The notes beneath the pieces were generated by a model. The model was given only the letters and a program-made list of their open reading frames with translations, was not told the origin of the DNA and did no database searches. From the NCBI GenBank assembly GCA_044226865.1, contig JBGAGE010000001.1, forward strand, positions 1-64,000: a stretch of DNA of 64,000 nucleotides. The letters run 5' to 3'. The DNA is from TMP-86 sp044226865 (lineage in GTDB: Bacteria > Pseudomonadota > Gammaproteobacteria > Steroidobacterales > Steroidobacteraceae). Position numbers and translations under genes: made by a program. The stretch's first letter is position 1; each line of letters opens with the position of its first letter. This document shows positions 41,544-50,437 of this stretch, piece after piece.

Positions 41544-43004
41544 ATGTACCTCGGCATCGACGTCGGCACTTCGGGCGTCAAGGCGCTGATCGCTGATGAG
41601 CAAGGCGCGCCGGTATCGCAGGCCTCCGCGCCCTTGACGGTGCAACGGCCGCATCCGGGTTGGTCGGAGCAAGATCCCCATTCCTGGTGGCATGCCACGC
41701 TCGCCGCCGTGCGCGCTTTGCCCGCGGCCCAGCGGAGCGCGGTGCGCGGCGTGGGCTTGTCGGGCCAGATGCATGGGGCCACGCTCCTCGATGCGGCCGA
41801 CCGGCCGTTACGCTCCGCCATCCTGTGGAATGACGGCCGCAGCAGCACGCAATGCGCCGAACTCGAGGCGCGCGAGCCGCGCAGCCGCGACATCACCGGC
41901 AATCTCGCCATGCCGGGGTTCACGGCGCCGAAGCTCTTGTGGGTGGCGCGGCACGAACCGGAGGTATTCGCGCGCATCGCCAGCGTGCTGTTGCCCAAGG
42001 ACTATGTGCGCTTGCGCCTGACGGGCGAGAAGTGGAGCGATGTGTCCGACGCCGCGGGTACGCTGTGGTTGGACGTGGCGCGGCGCGATTGGTCGGATGC
42101 CATGCTCGATGCGTGCGGATTGAACCGGCGCCAGATGCCGCAGCTTTGCGAGGGCACGGATGTGGCCGGCACACTCACCGCCGAGGCGGCCACCGCGCTG
42201 GGCGTGCCGCGTGTGCCGGTGGCCGGCGGCGGCGGTGACAATGCCGCCAGCGCCGCGGGCCTCGGCGTGGTGCGCGCGGGCGATGCCTTCCTCTCGCTGG
42301 GTACCTCGGGCGTGCTGTTCGTGGTGAACGATGCCTTCCGCCCCAATCCTCGCCGCGCGGCCCACGCCTTCTGTCATTGCCTGCCGCACAGCTGGCACCA
42401 GATGTCGGTGCTGCTCAGTGCGGGCGGTGCGCTGGAATGGGCAGTGGCCGTCACGGGTTCGACCGACCTGCCGGCTGCGGTCGCCGCCGCGCAGCGCCGA
42501 GGCATCGGCGCTTCCACGCCCTTGTTCCTGCCGTACCTGAGTGGCGAGCGCACGCCGCACAACGATGCAAAGGCGCGCGGCGTGTTCTTCGGCATGGACG
42601 CGGATACCACGTCCGCCGATCTCGTCTCGGCTGCGCTCACCGGGGTGGCGCTGGCCTTCGCCGATGGGTTCGAGGTGTTGCTGGATACCGGCGCGACCGT
42701 GGCTGGGCCCACGGTCTGCGGCGGTGGTTCACGCCTGGATCATTGGGTGAGCCTGCTCGCGGCTGCGTTGGACCGACCGCTGCTGCGGCGGCAGGGGAGC
42801 GAGGTGGGCGCCGCGCTCGGCGCGGCCCTGCTGGGCCGTGCCGCGGCCGCGGGCCGCTGCGAGGCGGCGTTGTTCCCCGCGCCACCCGTCGAGCGCGTGT
42901 TCGAACCAGATCCCTCCCTCGCGCGTCAATTGCGCGACCTGCGCCCACGCTTCCAGAAACTGTATTGCACCCTGAAATCATCGTTCGAGGAAATTCCATC
43001 ATGA
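41544..43004 (+). CDS. xylB: Xylulokinase
   Basis: 486 residues of the FGGY kinase family: MYLGIDVGTSGVKALI phosphate loop, RPHPGWSEQDPHSWWHAT, GLSGQMHGATLLD, ILWNDGRSSTQC and the C-terminal VCGGGSRLDHWVSLLAAALDRPL. Converts D-xylulose plus ATP to D-xylulose 5-phosphate, feeding the pentose phosphate pathway. It starts 38 nt after the GMC gene and overlaps xylA by 4 nt (ATGA). Order xylB-xylA within the glycoside operon indicates that a pentose is released. Confidence 0.93.
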   Translation: MYLGIDVGTSGVKALIADEQGAPVSQASAPLTVQRPHPGWSEQDPHSWWHATLAAVRALPAAQRSAVRGVGLSGQMHGATLLDAADRPLRSAILWNDGRSSTQCAELEAREPRSRDITGNLAMPGFTAPKLLWVARHEPEVFARIASVLLPKDYVRLRLTGEKWSDVSDAAGTLWLDVARRDWSDAMLDACGLNRRQMPQLCEGTDVAGTLTAEAATALGVPRVPVAGGGGDNAASAAGLGVVRAGDAFLSLGTSGVLFVVNDAFRPNPRRAAHAFCHCLPHSWHQMSVLLSAGGALEWAVAVTGSTDLPAAVAAAQRRGIGASTPLFLPYLSGERTPHNDAKARGVFFGMDADTTSADLVSAALTGVALAFADGFEVLLDTGATVAGPTVCGGGSRLDHWVSLLAAALDRPLLRRQGSEVGAALGAALLGRAAAAGRCEAALFPAPPVERVFEPDPSLARQLRDLRPRFQKLYCTLKSSFEEIPS

Positions 43005-44311
43005 GCCTGTTCTCCGACATGCCAGCCATCCGCTACGGCGGGCCCGACACGCGCGATGAATTCCAATTCCGCGCCTACGACGCGCAGCGCGTCGTCCTCG
43101 GTCGCCGCATGGCCGAGTGGCTGCGCTGCGCGGTGTGCTATTGGCATTCCTTCAACTGGCCGGGCAACGACATCTTCGGCGCCGGCACGCTGCCGCGGCC
43201 CTGGCTGGGGCCGGTGATCACGCAGCCGATGGCCGAAACCAAGCTCGAGGCGGCCTTCGATTTCATGGAAAGGCTGGGCGTGCCGTTCTTCGCCTTCCAC
43301 GACGTGGATGCCATGGCCACCGCCACCACGCTGGCCGAGCATGACCGCAACCTCAAGCTCATCGAGGCCAAGCTCGCGCAGCGCATGCAAGCCGGCGGCA
43401 TGCGCCTGTTATGGGGCACGGCGAACCTGTTCAGCCATCCGCGCTATGCCGCGGGCGCCTCCACCAATCCTGACCCGGAAGTGTTCGCCTGGGCCGCCGC
43501 GCAGGTGAAGTGGTGCCTGGAGGCGACGCATCGGCTGGGCGGCGCCAATTACGTGTTGTGGGGCGGGCGCGAAGGCTATGACACGCTGCTCAACACCGAC
43601 CTGCGCCAGGAGATGGACCAGTTCGGCCGTTTCTTGTGCATGGTGGTCGAGCACAAGCATCGCATCGGCTTCAAGGGCACCATCCTGATCGAGCCCAAGC
43701 CCTTCGAGCCCACCAAGCATCAATACGATCGCGACGTCGCGGCGGTGTACGCCTTCCTGCAGCGCTACGGCCTCACCAAGGAAGTCGCGGTGAACATCGA
43801 AGTCAACCACGCGACGCTCGCGGGCCTGGATTTCGAGCACGAGGTGGCGGCCGCCATCGCGCACGGCATCTTCGGCTCCATTGACATGAATCGCGGCGAT
43901 CCGCGCAATGGCTGGGATACCGATCAGTTCCCGAACAATGCGCAGGATCTCGTGCCCGCCATGATCAGCCTGATCGAGGCTGGCGGCTTCACCACCGGCG
44001 GCTTCAACTTCGATGCCAAGATCCGGCGCCAGTCCGTGGATCCGCACGATTTGTATCGTGCGCACATCGCCGGCATGGATACGTTGGCCCGTGCGCTCAC
44101 GGCTGCCGCCAAGGTGATCGAGGAGAAGCGCCTGGGCGAGATCAAGGCGGCACGCTATGCCGGCTGGCGCGGCGAATTCGGCCGGCGGATACTCGATGGA
44201 AAGCTCAGCCTCGATGCGCTGGTGCAGGAGGCCGTACAGAAGGATTTGAATCCGCAGCCGCGCTCGGGATTGCAGGAACGATGCGAAGCCATCATCGCGG
44301 ATGCGATGTGA
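43001..44311 (+). CDS. xylA: Xylose isomerase
   Basis: 436 residues, the usual class II length. Catalytic FHDVD (canonically FHDRD), metal ligands in LIEPKPFEPTKHQYD, NIEVNHATLAG (E-x-x-H), DMNRGDPRNGWDTDQFP and NFDAKIRRQS are intact. The usual AGH after NHATL is AGL, a non-ligand change. Isomerises D-xylose to D-xylulose; class II enzymes often also take glucose. Overlaps xylB by 4 nt and the DUF1080 gene by 1 nt. Confidence 0.95.
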   Translation: MSLFSDMPAIRYGGPDTRDEFQFRAYDAQRVVLGRRMAEWLRCAVCYWHSFNWPGNDIFGAGTLPRPWLGPVITQPMAETKLEAAFDFMERLGVPFFAFHDVDAMATATTLAEHDRNLKLIEAKLAQRMQAGGMRLLWGTANLFSHPRYAAGASTNPDPEVFAWAAAQVKWCLEATHRLGGANYVLWGGREGYDTLLNTDLRQEMDQFGRFLCMVVEHKHRIGFKGTILIEPKPFEPTKHQYDRDVAAVYAFLQRYGLTKEVAVNIEVNHATLAGLDFEHEVAAAIAHGIFGSIDMNRGDPRNGWDTDQFPNNAQDLVPAMISLIEAGGFTTGGFNFDAKIRRQSVDPHDLYRAHIAGMDTLARALTAAAKVIEEKRLGEIKAARYAGWRGEFGRRILDGKLSLDALVQEAVQKDLNPQPRSGLQERCEAIIADAM

Positions 44312-45333
44312 TGTGCGCCCCGCAGGTGGGTTCGCGGCTGGCTTTCGAGGCAAACGTGGCGACGGCGTTGCTCTGCCTCATCGCGTGTTCCGTACACGCC
44401 GCCGTGGGTCCGCCGGACGGCTCAACGGCGCAGCAGCAGGCCCTGGTCGCGGGCGACCCACCCTTCAAGGCCGCGACATTGTCGCTTCGCGACCTGCCGG
44501 CAGCGACACACCGTGAGTCGCTGTTCAACGGCCGCGACCTGCAGGGGTGGGATGTGTGGCTGGGCGCGGCGGACTGGCAGCAGACCTATGCGCCGGTGAA
44601 GTGGCAACCCATCGGCCTGAACCGCGATGCCACCCAGGTTTTCAGCGTGGTGACGGAGGAAGGTGCTCCGGCCATCTTTTCCACCGGCAAGATCTTCGGC
44701 GCGCTGATCTCGAAGCGCGATGCCGGCAACTATCACCTGCACCTGCAATTCAAGTGGGGCGTGCACCAATGGACGCCCATGCCACGCAACAGCGGCCTGC
44801 TGTATCACTCACGCGGTGGATACGGCGCCTGGTTCGGCACGGTCATGGAATCCATGGAGTTCCAGTTCCAGGAACACGCCCTTGGAATGTTGATTCCGGT
44901 GGGCCGTTCGACGCCGGGCCGCTCCATCGATGGCGCCTACTGGAACATGCACGCCAGCGTTCAGGTGGGCCAGGACAAGGCCATTGCCTATCCCTGGCGG
45001 CGTTACATGCCCGGCGGCCCCTTGCGACCCATCGCTTTCGAGGCCTACACGGTGGATGCGCACAGCAACAGGGAACGCCCGGCAGGGCAGTGGAACGAGG
45101 TTGATCTGTATGCCTTCGGTGATCGCGCGGTACACGTCGTGAACGGCGTGCCGGTGCTCGAAGCCAGGGACATGAAGTGGGCACCGCATCGCCGCGCCGC
45201 AGCGCGCCCGCTCACGCATGGCCGCATCCAACTCGAATCGGAGGGAACGGACGTCTACTTCCGCGACGTGTACATCGAACGGATCGACCGGTTGCCGACG
45301 ATCATCGCCGCGTCCGCCGCGGCTCAGGATTGA
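44311..45333 (+). CDS. Secreted DUF1080 (3-keto-disaccharide hydrolase-like) protein
   Basis: 340 residues with a signal peptide (about 1-30). LFNGRDLQGWDVW is the DUF1080 signature; YHLHLQFKWGVHQW, SGLLYHSRGGYGAW, MESMEFQFQEH and GRIQLESEGTDVYFRDVYIERI complete the jelly-roll fold. Family members act on 3-keto-glycosides or their 2-hydroxy-glycal elimination products. It is the last gene of the operon, beside sugar oxidases, so it fits oxidation-elimination cleavage of glycosides in the periplasm. The start is the ATG overlapping the xylA stop by 1 nt. Overlaps the convergent MFS gene by 10 nt. Confidence 0.85.
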   Translation: MCAPQVGSRLAFEANVATALLCLIACSVHAAVGPPDGSTAQQQALVAGDPPFKAATLSLRDLPAATHRESLFNGRDLQGWDVWLGAADWQQTYAPVKWQPIGLNRDATQVFSVVTEEGAPAIFSTGKIFGALISKRDAGNYHLHLQFKWGVHQWTPMPRNSGLLYHSRGGYGAWFGTVMESMEFQFQEHALGMLIPVGRSTPGRSIDGAYWNMHASVQVGQDKAIAYPWRRYMPGGPLRPIAFEAYTVDAHSNRERPAGQWNEVDLYAFGDRAVHVVNGVPVLEARDMKWAPHRRAAARPLTHGRIQLESEGTDVYFRDVYIERIDRLPTIIAASAAAQD

Positions 45334-46550
45334 GCGGAACCGGCCAGCGGTGCGCCCCGCAGGCGTGAAAACAGCAGCGTCGCCACCGACAGCAACACGC
45401 AGGCCGCGCCCACCTTGATGAACGACGACCCGACTTGCTGCGGCGTGCGCATCAGCAGGCTGAACAGCGGCGGGCACAACAGCTGCGTGAGGAAGAACAC
45501 CGACATCCACAATCCCATGCCGCTGCCACGATGGTTGGGCGGCAGCGAGTTCAGGTTCCAGGCGACGAGGCAGGGCAGGGTCAATCCGATGCCGACGTTG
45601 ATGAGCACGGCGAAGGCCATGCCAGCGAGATAGGAGCCAGCCATCCCCATGCCAAGCATGCCGGCGCCGAAGCAGAAGTACAGCAGCGCGAGGTTGGCGC
45701 TGATGGAGAATTTCTGCCGGCGGAAGTGATACCCGCCCAGGAGCGAGCCCACGGTGGCGAGCGTGGTCAGGAGGCCGATCAGTGCGGACGAATGCGCACC
45801 CAGTTGATCGTACATGATGCCCATGTGGATCGTGGGCGCGTAGAAGATCAGCCCCGTCAGCAGGGTGACCGCGAGCACCGGCAGCACGGCCGACCAGGGA
45901 AAGGCGGGCGGCGCGCTGGCAACCGTGTCCACGGCGCGTTGTGCATCGCTGCCCGCCGCCGGCTGCGCCCGCGGCTCCCAGGTAGTCAAGAGCACCCACA
46001 CGAAGGCGATCAGCGCGACGACATTCGTGGCGAACGGGCCATGCCAGCTCAGCGTACCCAGGATGCCGGCGGTGATCTGCACCGACGCCGCCATGAACGG
46101 GCCGATGATGCTCTGCACGCCGAGCCATTTGTTGCGATCGGTGGGGAGGAACAGATCGCCGAGCAGCGCATTCGCAGTGGTCATGATGATGGCTGAGCCC
46201 GCGCCGACCGCCACCTGCGCGCCGAGGATGGCGTGGATGTCCTCCAGGAACACGGGGAAAAGGCCCGCGGTGCCGAACAGCGCCAGGGCGATCAGCAACA
46301 AGCGCCGCCTGCCCAAGCGGTCGGCCAGGGCGCCGAAAAGCGGACCGAGCAACACGATGCCCATGGACGGAATGGTCATGATCAGGGGCACCAGCAGTTC
46401 GCGGTGCGGCACGTCCGCGAAGTGACGGAACAGCAGGGGCAGGTTGGGGGCAAGCGAGATGATGGGGACGATGGGAATCTGCAAGGCGACCAACAGGCCG
46501 ATGGCCTGCCAGGCACCGGCGCGCTTGGGCGCCGCGGAAGCCGTCTGCAT
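45324..46550 (-). CDS. MFS transporter (substrate uptake, glycoside island)
   Basis: 408 residues, twelve hydrophobic segments, with LFGALADRLGRRRLLL in the TM2-3 loop. It resembles the MFS protein at 50434-51651 through a common pattern (ELLVPLIMTIPSMGI.. versus ELLVPMVLTVPSLCV..; ALLGDLF.. versus ALMGDYF..), so they are paralogues. Divergent from the ThuA-like gene with an operator 29 nt upstream of its start. Probable importer of the glycoside or sugar; unproven. Confidence 0.85.
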   Translation of the reverse strand: MQTASAAPKRAGAWQAIGLLVALQIPIVPIISLAPNLPLLFRHFADVPHRELLVPLIMTIPSMGIVLLGPLFGALADRLGRRRLLLIALALFGTAGLFPVFLEDIHAILGAQVAVGAGSAIIMTTANALLGDLFLPTDRNKWLGVQSIIGPFMAASVQITAGILGTLSWHGPFATNVVALIAFVWVLLTTWEPRAQPAAGSDAQRAVDTVASAPPAFPWSAVLPVLAVTLLTGLIFYAPTIHMGIMYDQLGAHSSALIGLLTTLATVGSLLGGYHFRRQKFSISANLALLYFCFGAGMLGMGMAGSYLAGMAFAVLINVGIGLTLPCLVAWNLNSLPPNHRGSGMGLWMSVFFLTQLLCPPLFSLLMRTPQQVGSSFIKVGAACVLLSVATLLFSRLRGAPLAGSAQS

Positions 46551-46578
46551 GCTGATCCCCCGTACGGTCCGGCAGTAA

Positions 46579-46594
46579 TAGAATGGCGATTCTA
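46579..46594. promoter_or_regulatory. Regulon operator 3 (TAGAAT-GGCG-ATTCTA)
   Basis: Perfect palindromic arms, 29 nt upstream of the leftward MFS gene. Same motif as operators at 35355, 35453, 46691 and 58017. Confidence 0.65.
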
Positions 46595-46690
46595 GACCGA
46601 CACGGGGGGTTTTGCGCGCCGAAATAGCTGCCCGCTGGTGCTTCCCCGCACTCCAGGTTGACCGACCCCGTGGACGTCCGTATGCTGCAA

Positions 46691-46710
46691 ACTAGAATCA
46701 CAGTTCTAGT
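46691..46710. promoter_or_regulatory. Regulon operator 4 (ACTAGAA-N6-TTCTAGT)
   Basis: Seven-bp perfect arms around TCACAG; includes AGAAT-CACA-GTTCT. It sits 42 nt upstream of the ThuA-like gene and faces operator 3 across about 100 nt, so both divergent units are probably controlled together. Confidence 0.65.
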
Positions 46711-46751
46711 AAGCGCAGGTACCGCCGTTCCTGTCGCGGGTGGGGGTTGGC

Positions 46752-47768
46752 ATGCTGCATCGATGGCGAAGTTGCTTCGCGGGGCGCCCCCTGCGCTCGG
46801 CACGTGTCTGGACGCCTGCTGCGATGCTGTTCGCGCTGGCGGCAGCTACGGGTATCTACGCGGCTGAGCCCGCGGCCCCCGCGCCTTACGTTCCGCCACA
46901 GAGCATCCAGCCCATCCCCGTGCCGCTGCCGCCGGGCAACGGGCGCTTGCAGGTACTCATCATCACGGGCCGCAACAGCTTCGAGCACGATTGGCGCGGC
47001 ACCACGCAGGCCATCCGGCGCATGCTCGAGGACTCGGGACGGTTCGAGGTGCACGTCACCGAGGAATTCCGCGGCGCGTCCGCCAAGACGCTCGAACCTT
47101 ACGATGTGGTGTTGCTCAATTACCTGGGCCGTTGGAATTACGGCGACGCCATGGAGCTGCGCTGGGGTGAGCCGGCCGAGTCCGCGTTGTTCGACTATGT
47201 GCGCGCCGGCCACGGCATCGTCGTGTATCACGCATCGTTCATCATGGGCGCGCCGAGCTGGCCGGAATTCGAGCGTCTCGCCGGCGGCACTCTGCGCACC
47301 GAGCCCACGCCCAGCCGCCGCAACCCGGCCGATGCATTCCTCGTGCATGTGGTCGATCGGCAGCACCCGATCACCGCCGGCATGCGCGAGTACGTGTGGA
47401 CCTTCATGGACGACATGTACACCAACATGCGCTGGGACCGCGAAGCGCCCGTGCATGTGCTGGTGAGCGGGCGCGATGACCCGGCCGCTTACGATGAGCG
47501 CGTTGCGGGCCCCAAGTACCCGGCCTCGAAGTTCTCACCCGACAAGCTCAAGCAGATGGCCGGCATGGGGCAGGAACACCCGCTGGTCTGGACTTCACAA
47601 TTCGGCAAGGGCCGGGTGTTCGGTTTCACGCTGGGCCACGGCCCAGAGTCCCTGCAATTCGACGGCGTGGTGAGCCTGTTGACGCGCGGCACCGAATGGG
47701 CGGCCTCGGGCGCCGTGACCGTGCCGCTCAAGGAAAAAACCAAGGCCTATCTTCCGGAGTCCCAATGA
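46752..47768 (+). CDS. Secreted ThuA-like (glutamine amidotransferase-like fold) protein
   Basis: 338 residues from ATG 46752 (a GTG at 46740 is possible). Export segment around residues 20-40 (AAMLFALAAATGIYAAE). VLIITGRNSFEHDWRGTTQAIRRMLED, DVVLLNYLG, GHGIVVYHASF and PITAGM are the conserved ThuA blocks. ThuA-like proteins occur with ThuB/Gfo-Idh and DUF1080 proteins in 3-keto-disaccharide utilisation. Predicted periplasmic. Overlaps the next gene by 4 nt. Confidence 0.82.
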   Translation: MLHRWRSCFAGRPLRSARVWTPAAMLFALAAATGIYAAEPAAPAPYVPPQSIQPIPVPLPPGNGRLQVLIITGRNSFEHDWRGTTQAIRRMLEDSGRFEVHVTEEFRGASAKTLEPYDVVLLNYLGRWNYGDAMELRWGEPAESALFDYVRAGHGIVVYHASFIMGAPSWPEFERLAGGTLRTEPTPSRRNPADAFLVHVVDRQHPITAGMREYVWTFMDDMYTNMRWDREAPVHVLVSGRDDPAAYDERVAGPKYPASKFSPDKLKQMAGMGQEHPLVWTSQFGKGRVFGFTLGHGPESLQFDGVVSLLTRGTEWAASGAVTVPLKEKTKAYLPESQ

Positions 47769-48574
47769 CTACATCCCCAGCTCTTTCGCCCACGCCCAGC
47801 GCCGCCTGGTTCCTCTCGCCCTGCATCGAATGGATTTTCAAGGAAGAGCACGCCGACTTCTGCGATCGCATGCGCGCCGCGGCCAAGGCGGGTCTGCCGG
47901 GCATCGAGTTCCATATGTGGCGCAACAAGCCGCTGGATGAGGTGAAGCGCGCGGCCGATGAAACTGGCCTCATCATTACCAGCTGCCTGGTCGAGCCGCG
48001 CTGCTCGCTGCTCACGTTCGACGGGCGCGAGGCGTTGATCACGGCAGTGACCGAATCAGCGGATGCCGCGCGGCGCCTCGGCGCGCGCGCCATCGTCATG
48101 GCTTCCGGGCTCACCATCGCGGACGTCAGCCGCCGCCAGCAGATCGATGCCATGATCGCTAACCTGAAGATGCTCGCGCCCATCGTGGCCGAGCGCGGCG
48201 TGACTCTGCTGCTCGAGCCGGTGAACACCAAGGTGGACCACCCTGGCGTCTTCCTCGACAGCAATGCGGAAGGCCTGGACGTGATCGAGGCGGTGGGCCA
48301 TCCATCGGTGCGCCTGCTGTTCGACCTGTATCACTCGGCCGCCATGCAGGAGGACGCCGCGCAGGTGATCGGCAAGCGCGCTGCGCTCATCGGGCACGTG
48401 CAGGCGGCGGACCTGCCGGGCCGCAACCAGCCGGGCAGCGGCGGCATCGACTGGCGCGGATCTTTGGGCATGCTGCGCGAGCGCGGCTACCGCGGCGCCA
48501 TTGGCCTGGAATACCGGCCGGTCGGCGAGAGCCTCGCGACCATCGAGCAGACGCGCCGCGCTTTCGGCATCTGA
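47765..48574 (+). CDS. Hydroxypyruvate-isomerase-like TIM-barrel protein
   Basis: 269 residues. SPCIEWIFKEEHADFCDRMRAAAKAGLPGIEFHMWRNK is the typical Hyi N-terminus; VTLLLEPVNTKVDHPG (E), VRLLFDLYHSAAMQED (D), IGHVQAADLPGRNQPG (H) and AIGLEYRP (E) give the metal site. Hyi interconverts hydroxypyruvate and tartronate semialdehyde, but in this setting keto-sugar isomerisation is equally likely. Starts within the ThuA stop (ATGA). Confidence 0.8.
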   Translation: MTTSPALSPTPSAAWFLSPCIEWIFKEEHADFCDRMRAAAKAGLPGIEFHMWRNKPLDEVKRAADETGLIITSCLVEPRCSLLTFDGREALITAVTESADAARRLGARAIVMASGLTIADVSRRQQIDAMIANLKMLAPIVAERGVTLLLEPVNTKVDHPGVFLDSNAEGLDVIEAVGHPSVRLLFDLYHSAAMQEDAAQVIGKRAALIGHVQAADLPGRNQPGSGGIDWRGSLGMLRERGYRGAIGLEYRPVGESLATIEQTRRAFGI

Positions 48575-48623
48575 CGCGCGTCACCGCCGTTCACCAACCT
48601 TTCACTCCTGGGGAGCATTCAAC

Positions 48624-49115
48624 ATGAAGAAACCGCTGGCCTTGCTGAGCTTGATCCTGTCCTTCGCCGTCATGGCGACAGCCGCGCCGGCCGCGCACGC
48701 CGACATGGTGCCCAACAAAACGGACGGCGCGCCGCCGGCGGATATTGGCGGTCCGACCACCAAGGAGCTGGCCGGCCTGAAACTGTTCTATAACTACACC
48801 ACCGGCAAGGAATACGAACTGACCTTCGATGCCGACACGGTGACCTTTCTGCCGCACAAGGATCCGCATGCCGCGCCGGGCACCAAGTTCACGCCGGGCT
48901 CGCTGCATTACCTGGCGCGCCGCATCCGCAAGGATATGTACCTGGTGCATTGGCTGGTGCGCTCACCCACCATGGGCAACATCCATGTGGCACTGCTGCT
49001 CGACCTTGCGGAAAAGCACGTGCATGTCTCGGCGCTGATGCCGGGCGGCGTGGAGTTTTTCGACATCGCCGACATCAAGTCGATGGAATGGACCAAGGGA
49101 AAGCCCAAGGCCTGA
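48624..49115 (+). CDS. Secreted calycin-like (MoaF-type) small protein
   Basis: 163 residues with GGGGAG ribosome binding site and a clear signal peptide (KKPLALLSLILSFAVMATAAPAAHA). ELAGLKLFYNYTTGKEYELTFDADTVTF and MYLVHWLVRSP followed by HVALLLDLAEKHVHVSALM give an up-down beta-barrel pattern seen in MoaF and phenolic-acid-decarboxylase-like calycins. Function unknown. The last gene before a strong hairpin at 49134. Confidence 0.5.
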   Translation: MKKPLALLSLILSFAVMATAAPAAHADMVPNKTDGAPPADIGGPTTKELAGLKLFYNYTTGKEYELTFDADTVTFLPHKDPHAAPGTKFTPGSLHYLARRIRKDMYLVHWLVRSPTMGNIHVALLLDLAEKHVHVSALMPGGVEFFDIADIKSMEWTKGKPKA

Positions 49116-49133
49116 TTCATCAATGCATCACCG

Positions 49134-49164
49134 GGCCGGGCGTGCGCTGCGCGCGCCCGGCCCC
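49134..49164 (+). terminator. Perfect 10-bp GC hairpin between calycin-like gene and MFS gene
   Basis: GGGCCGGGCG (49134-49143) pairs with CGCCCGGCCC (49155-49164) around 11 nt. No T-run follows, so read-through to the transporter and F420 genes is possible. It may attenuate or process a longer transcript. Confidence 0.4.
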
Positions 49165-49186
49165 GCCTGCGTAGACGCCCCATCCC

Positions 49187-50437
49187 ATGTCGTTCGAAAC
49201 CCAGGCCAGCCGCCGCGCATTGACCTTCATCCTGCTCACCGTGACGCTGGATTCGATGGGCATGGGCATCCTCGTGCCGGTGACGCCCAAGCTCATCCTC
49301 GAGTTGAGCGGCGAGGGACTGGCGAAGGCGGCGCTGTACGGCGGATGGTTGACGGCTGCCTTCGCTGCCATGCAGTTCATGGCGGGGCCCATCCTGGGAT
49401 CGGTCAGCGACCACGTGGGCCGGCGTCCGGTGTTGCTGGCCTCGCTGGCGGCCTTCGGTTTGAGCTACGTGCTCATGGGCTTCGCTCCCACGCTCATCTG
49501 GGTGTTCGCGGCGCAATTGCTCACCGGCTTGTTCGGCGCCACGCCGGCGACGGCGGGCGCGTACATTGCCGACGTCACACCGGAGAAGGACCGCACGCGG
49601 CATTTCGGTTCGATCGCGGCAGCTTTCGGCCTGGGCTTGATCCTGGGGCCCGCATTGGGCGGGATCCTCGCCACCTACGGCACGCGCGTGCCGTTCTTCG
49701 TGGCCGCGCTGTTGAGCTTCGCCACCGTGACCTATGGCGTGCTGGTGCTGCGCGAATCCCTGCCGCCGGAAAGACGACGGCCTTTCTCATGGCGCCGCGC
49801 CAATCCCATCGGCGCCACCAGCGTGCTCACCCGCACCAGCCATGTCACGATGCTGCTGGTCGCCGTGTTCTTCCAGCGCGTGGCCACCAATGCCTTGCCC
49901 GCCACCTGGCCTTATTTCACCATGCAGGAATATGGCTGGAGCCCGCGCCAGGTGGGATACTCGCTCGCCGCCTACGGCGCGGCCACGGTGGTGATGCAGG
50001 CGGGATTCCTGCGTTGGTTGGATGCGAAGGTGGGCACGCGCAAGGTGGCGTTGCTGGGATTGTCGTTGTTGGCGCTCGGGTTCGTGGGTTTTGCCTTCGG
50101 CCGCGGCACCTGGGTGGTGCTCACTTGCATCCCCTTGACCACCATGGGCTTCACGGCAGGCCCGGCGCTGGTGAGCATGCTGTCGGTGAAAGTGAAACCC
50201 GACCTGCAGGGAACGCTGCAAGGTGTGGTCGCCAGCATCAACGGCGTGTCCGCGGTATTGACGCCGCTGGCCATGCCGTGGATCTTCGGAGTGTTTTCCA
50301 CCGGCCGCTTCGGCTGGGTGTTTCCGGGCGCGCCCTTCGTGGTGAGCGCCGTGTTGTCGTTGATCGGCGTGGTATTCATCCGCATGGATGATGCCGGCCG
50401 CCGTCGCAACGCGACGGCCCAGGAGGCGTTGGAATGA
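49187..50437 (+). CDS. MFS transporter, TCR/Tet (DHA1) type
   Basis: 416 residues, twelve hydrophobic segments. The DSMGMGILVPVTPKLI TM1 motif, GSVSDHVGRRPVLL loop 2-3, GLFGATPATAGAYIADVT TM4-5 and GLILGPALGG TM5 are typical of TetA-like transporters. Efflux is the common role, but location in a sugar/F420 strand run leaves uptake open. Overlaps the following MFS gene by 4 nt. Confidence 0.85.
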   Translation: MSFETQASRRALTFILLTVTLDSMGMGILVPVTPKLILELSGEGLAKAALYGGWLTAAFAAMQFMAGPILGSVSDHVGRRPVLLASLAAFGLSYVLMGFAPTLIWVFAAQLLTGLFGATPATAGAYIADVTPEKDRTRHFGSIAAAFGLGLILGPALGGILATYGTRVPFFVAALLSFATVTYGVLVLRESLPPERRRPFSWRRANPIGATSVLTRTSHVTMLLVAVFFQRVATNALPATWPYFTMQEYGWSPRQVGYSLAAYGAATVVMQAGFLRWLDAKVGTRKVALLGLSLLALGFVGFAFGRGTWVVLTCIPLTTMGFTAGPALVSMLSVKVKPDLQGTLQGVVASINGVSAVLTPLAMPWIFGVFSTGRFGWVFPGAPFVVSAVLSLIGVVFIRMDDAGRRRNATAQEALE

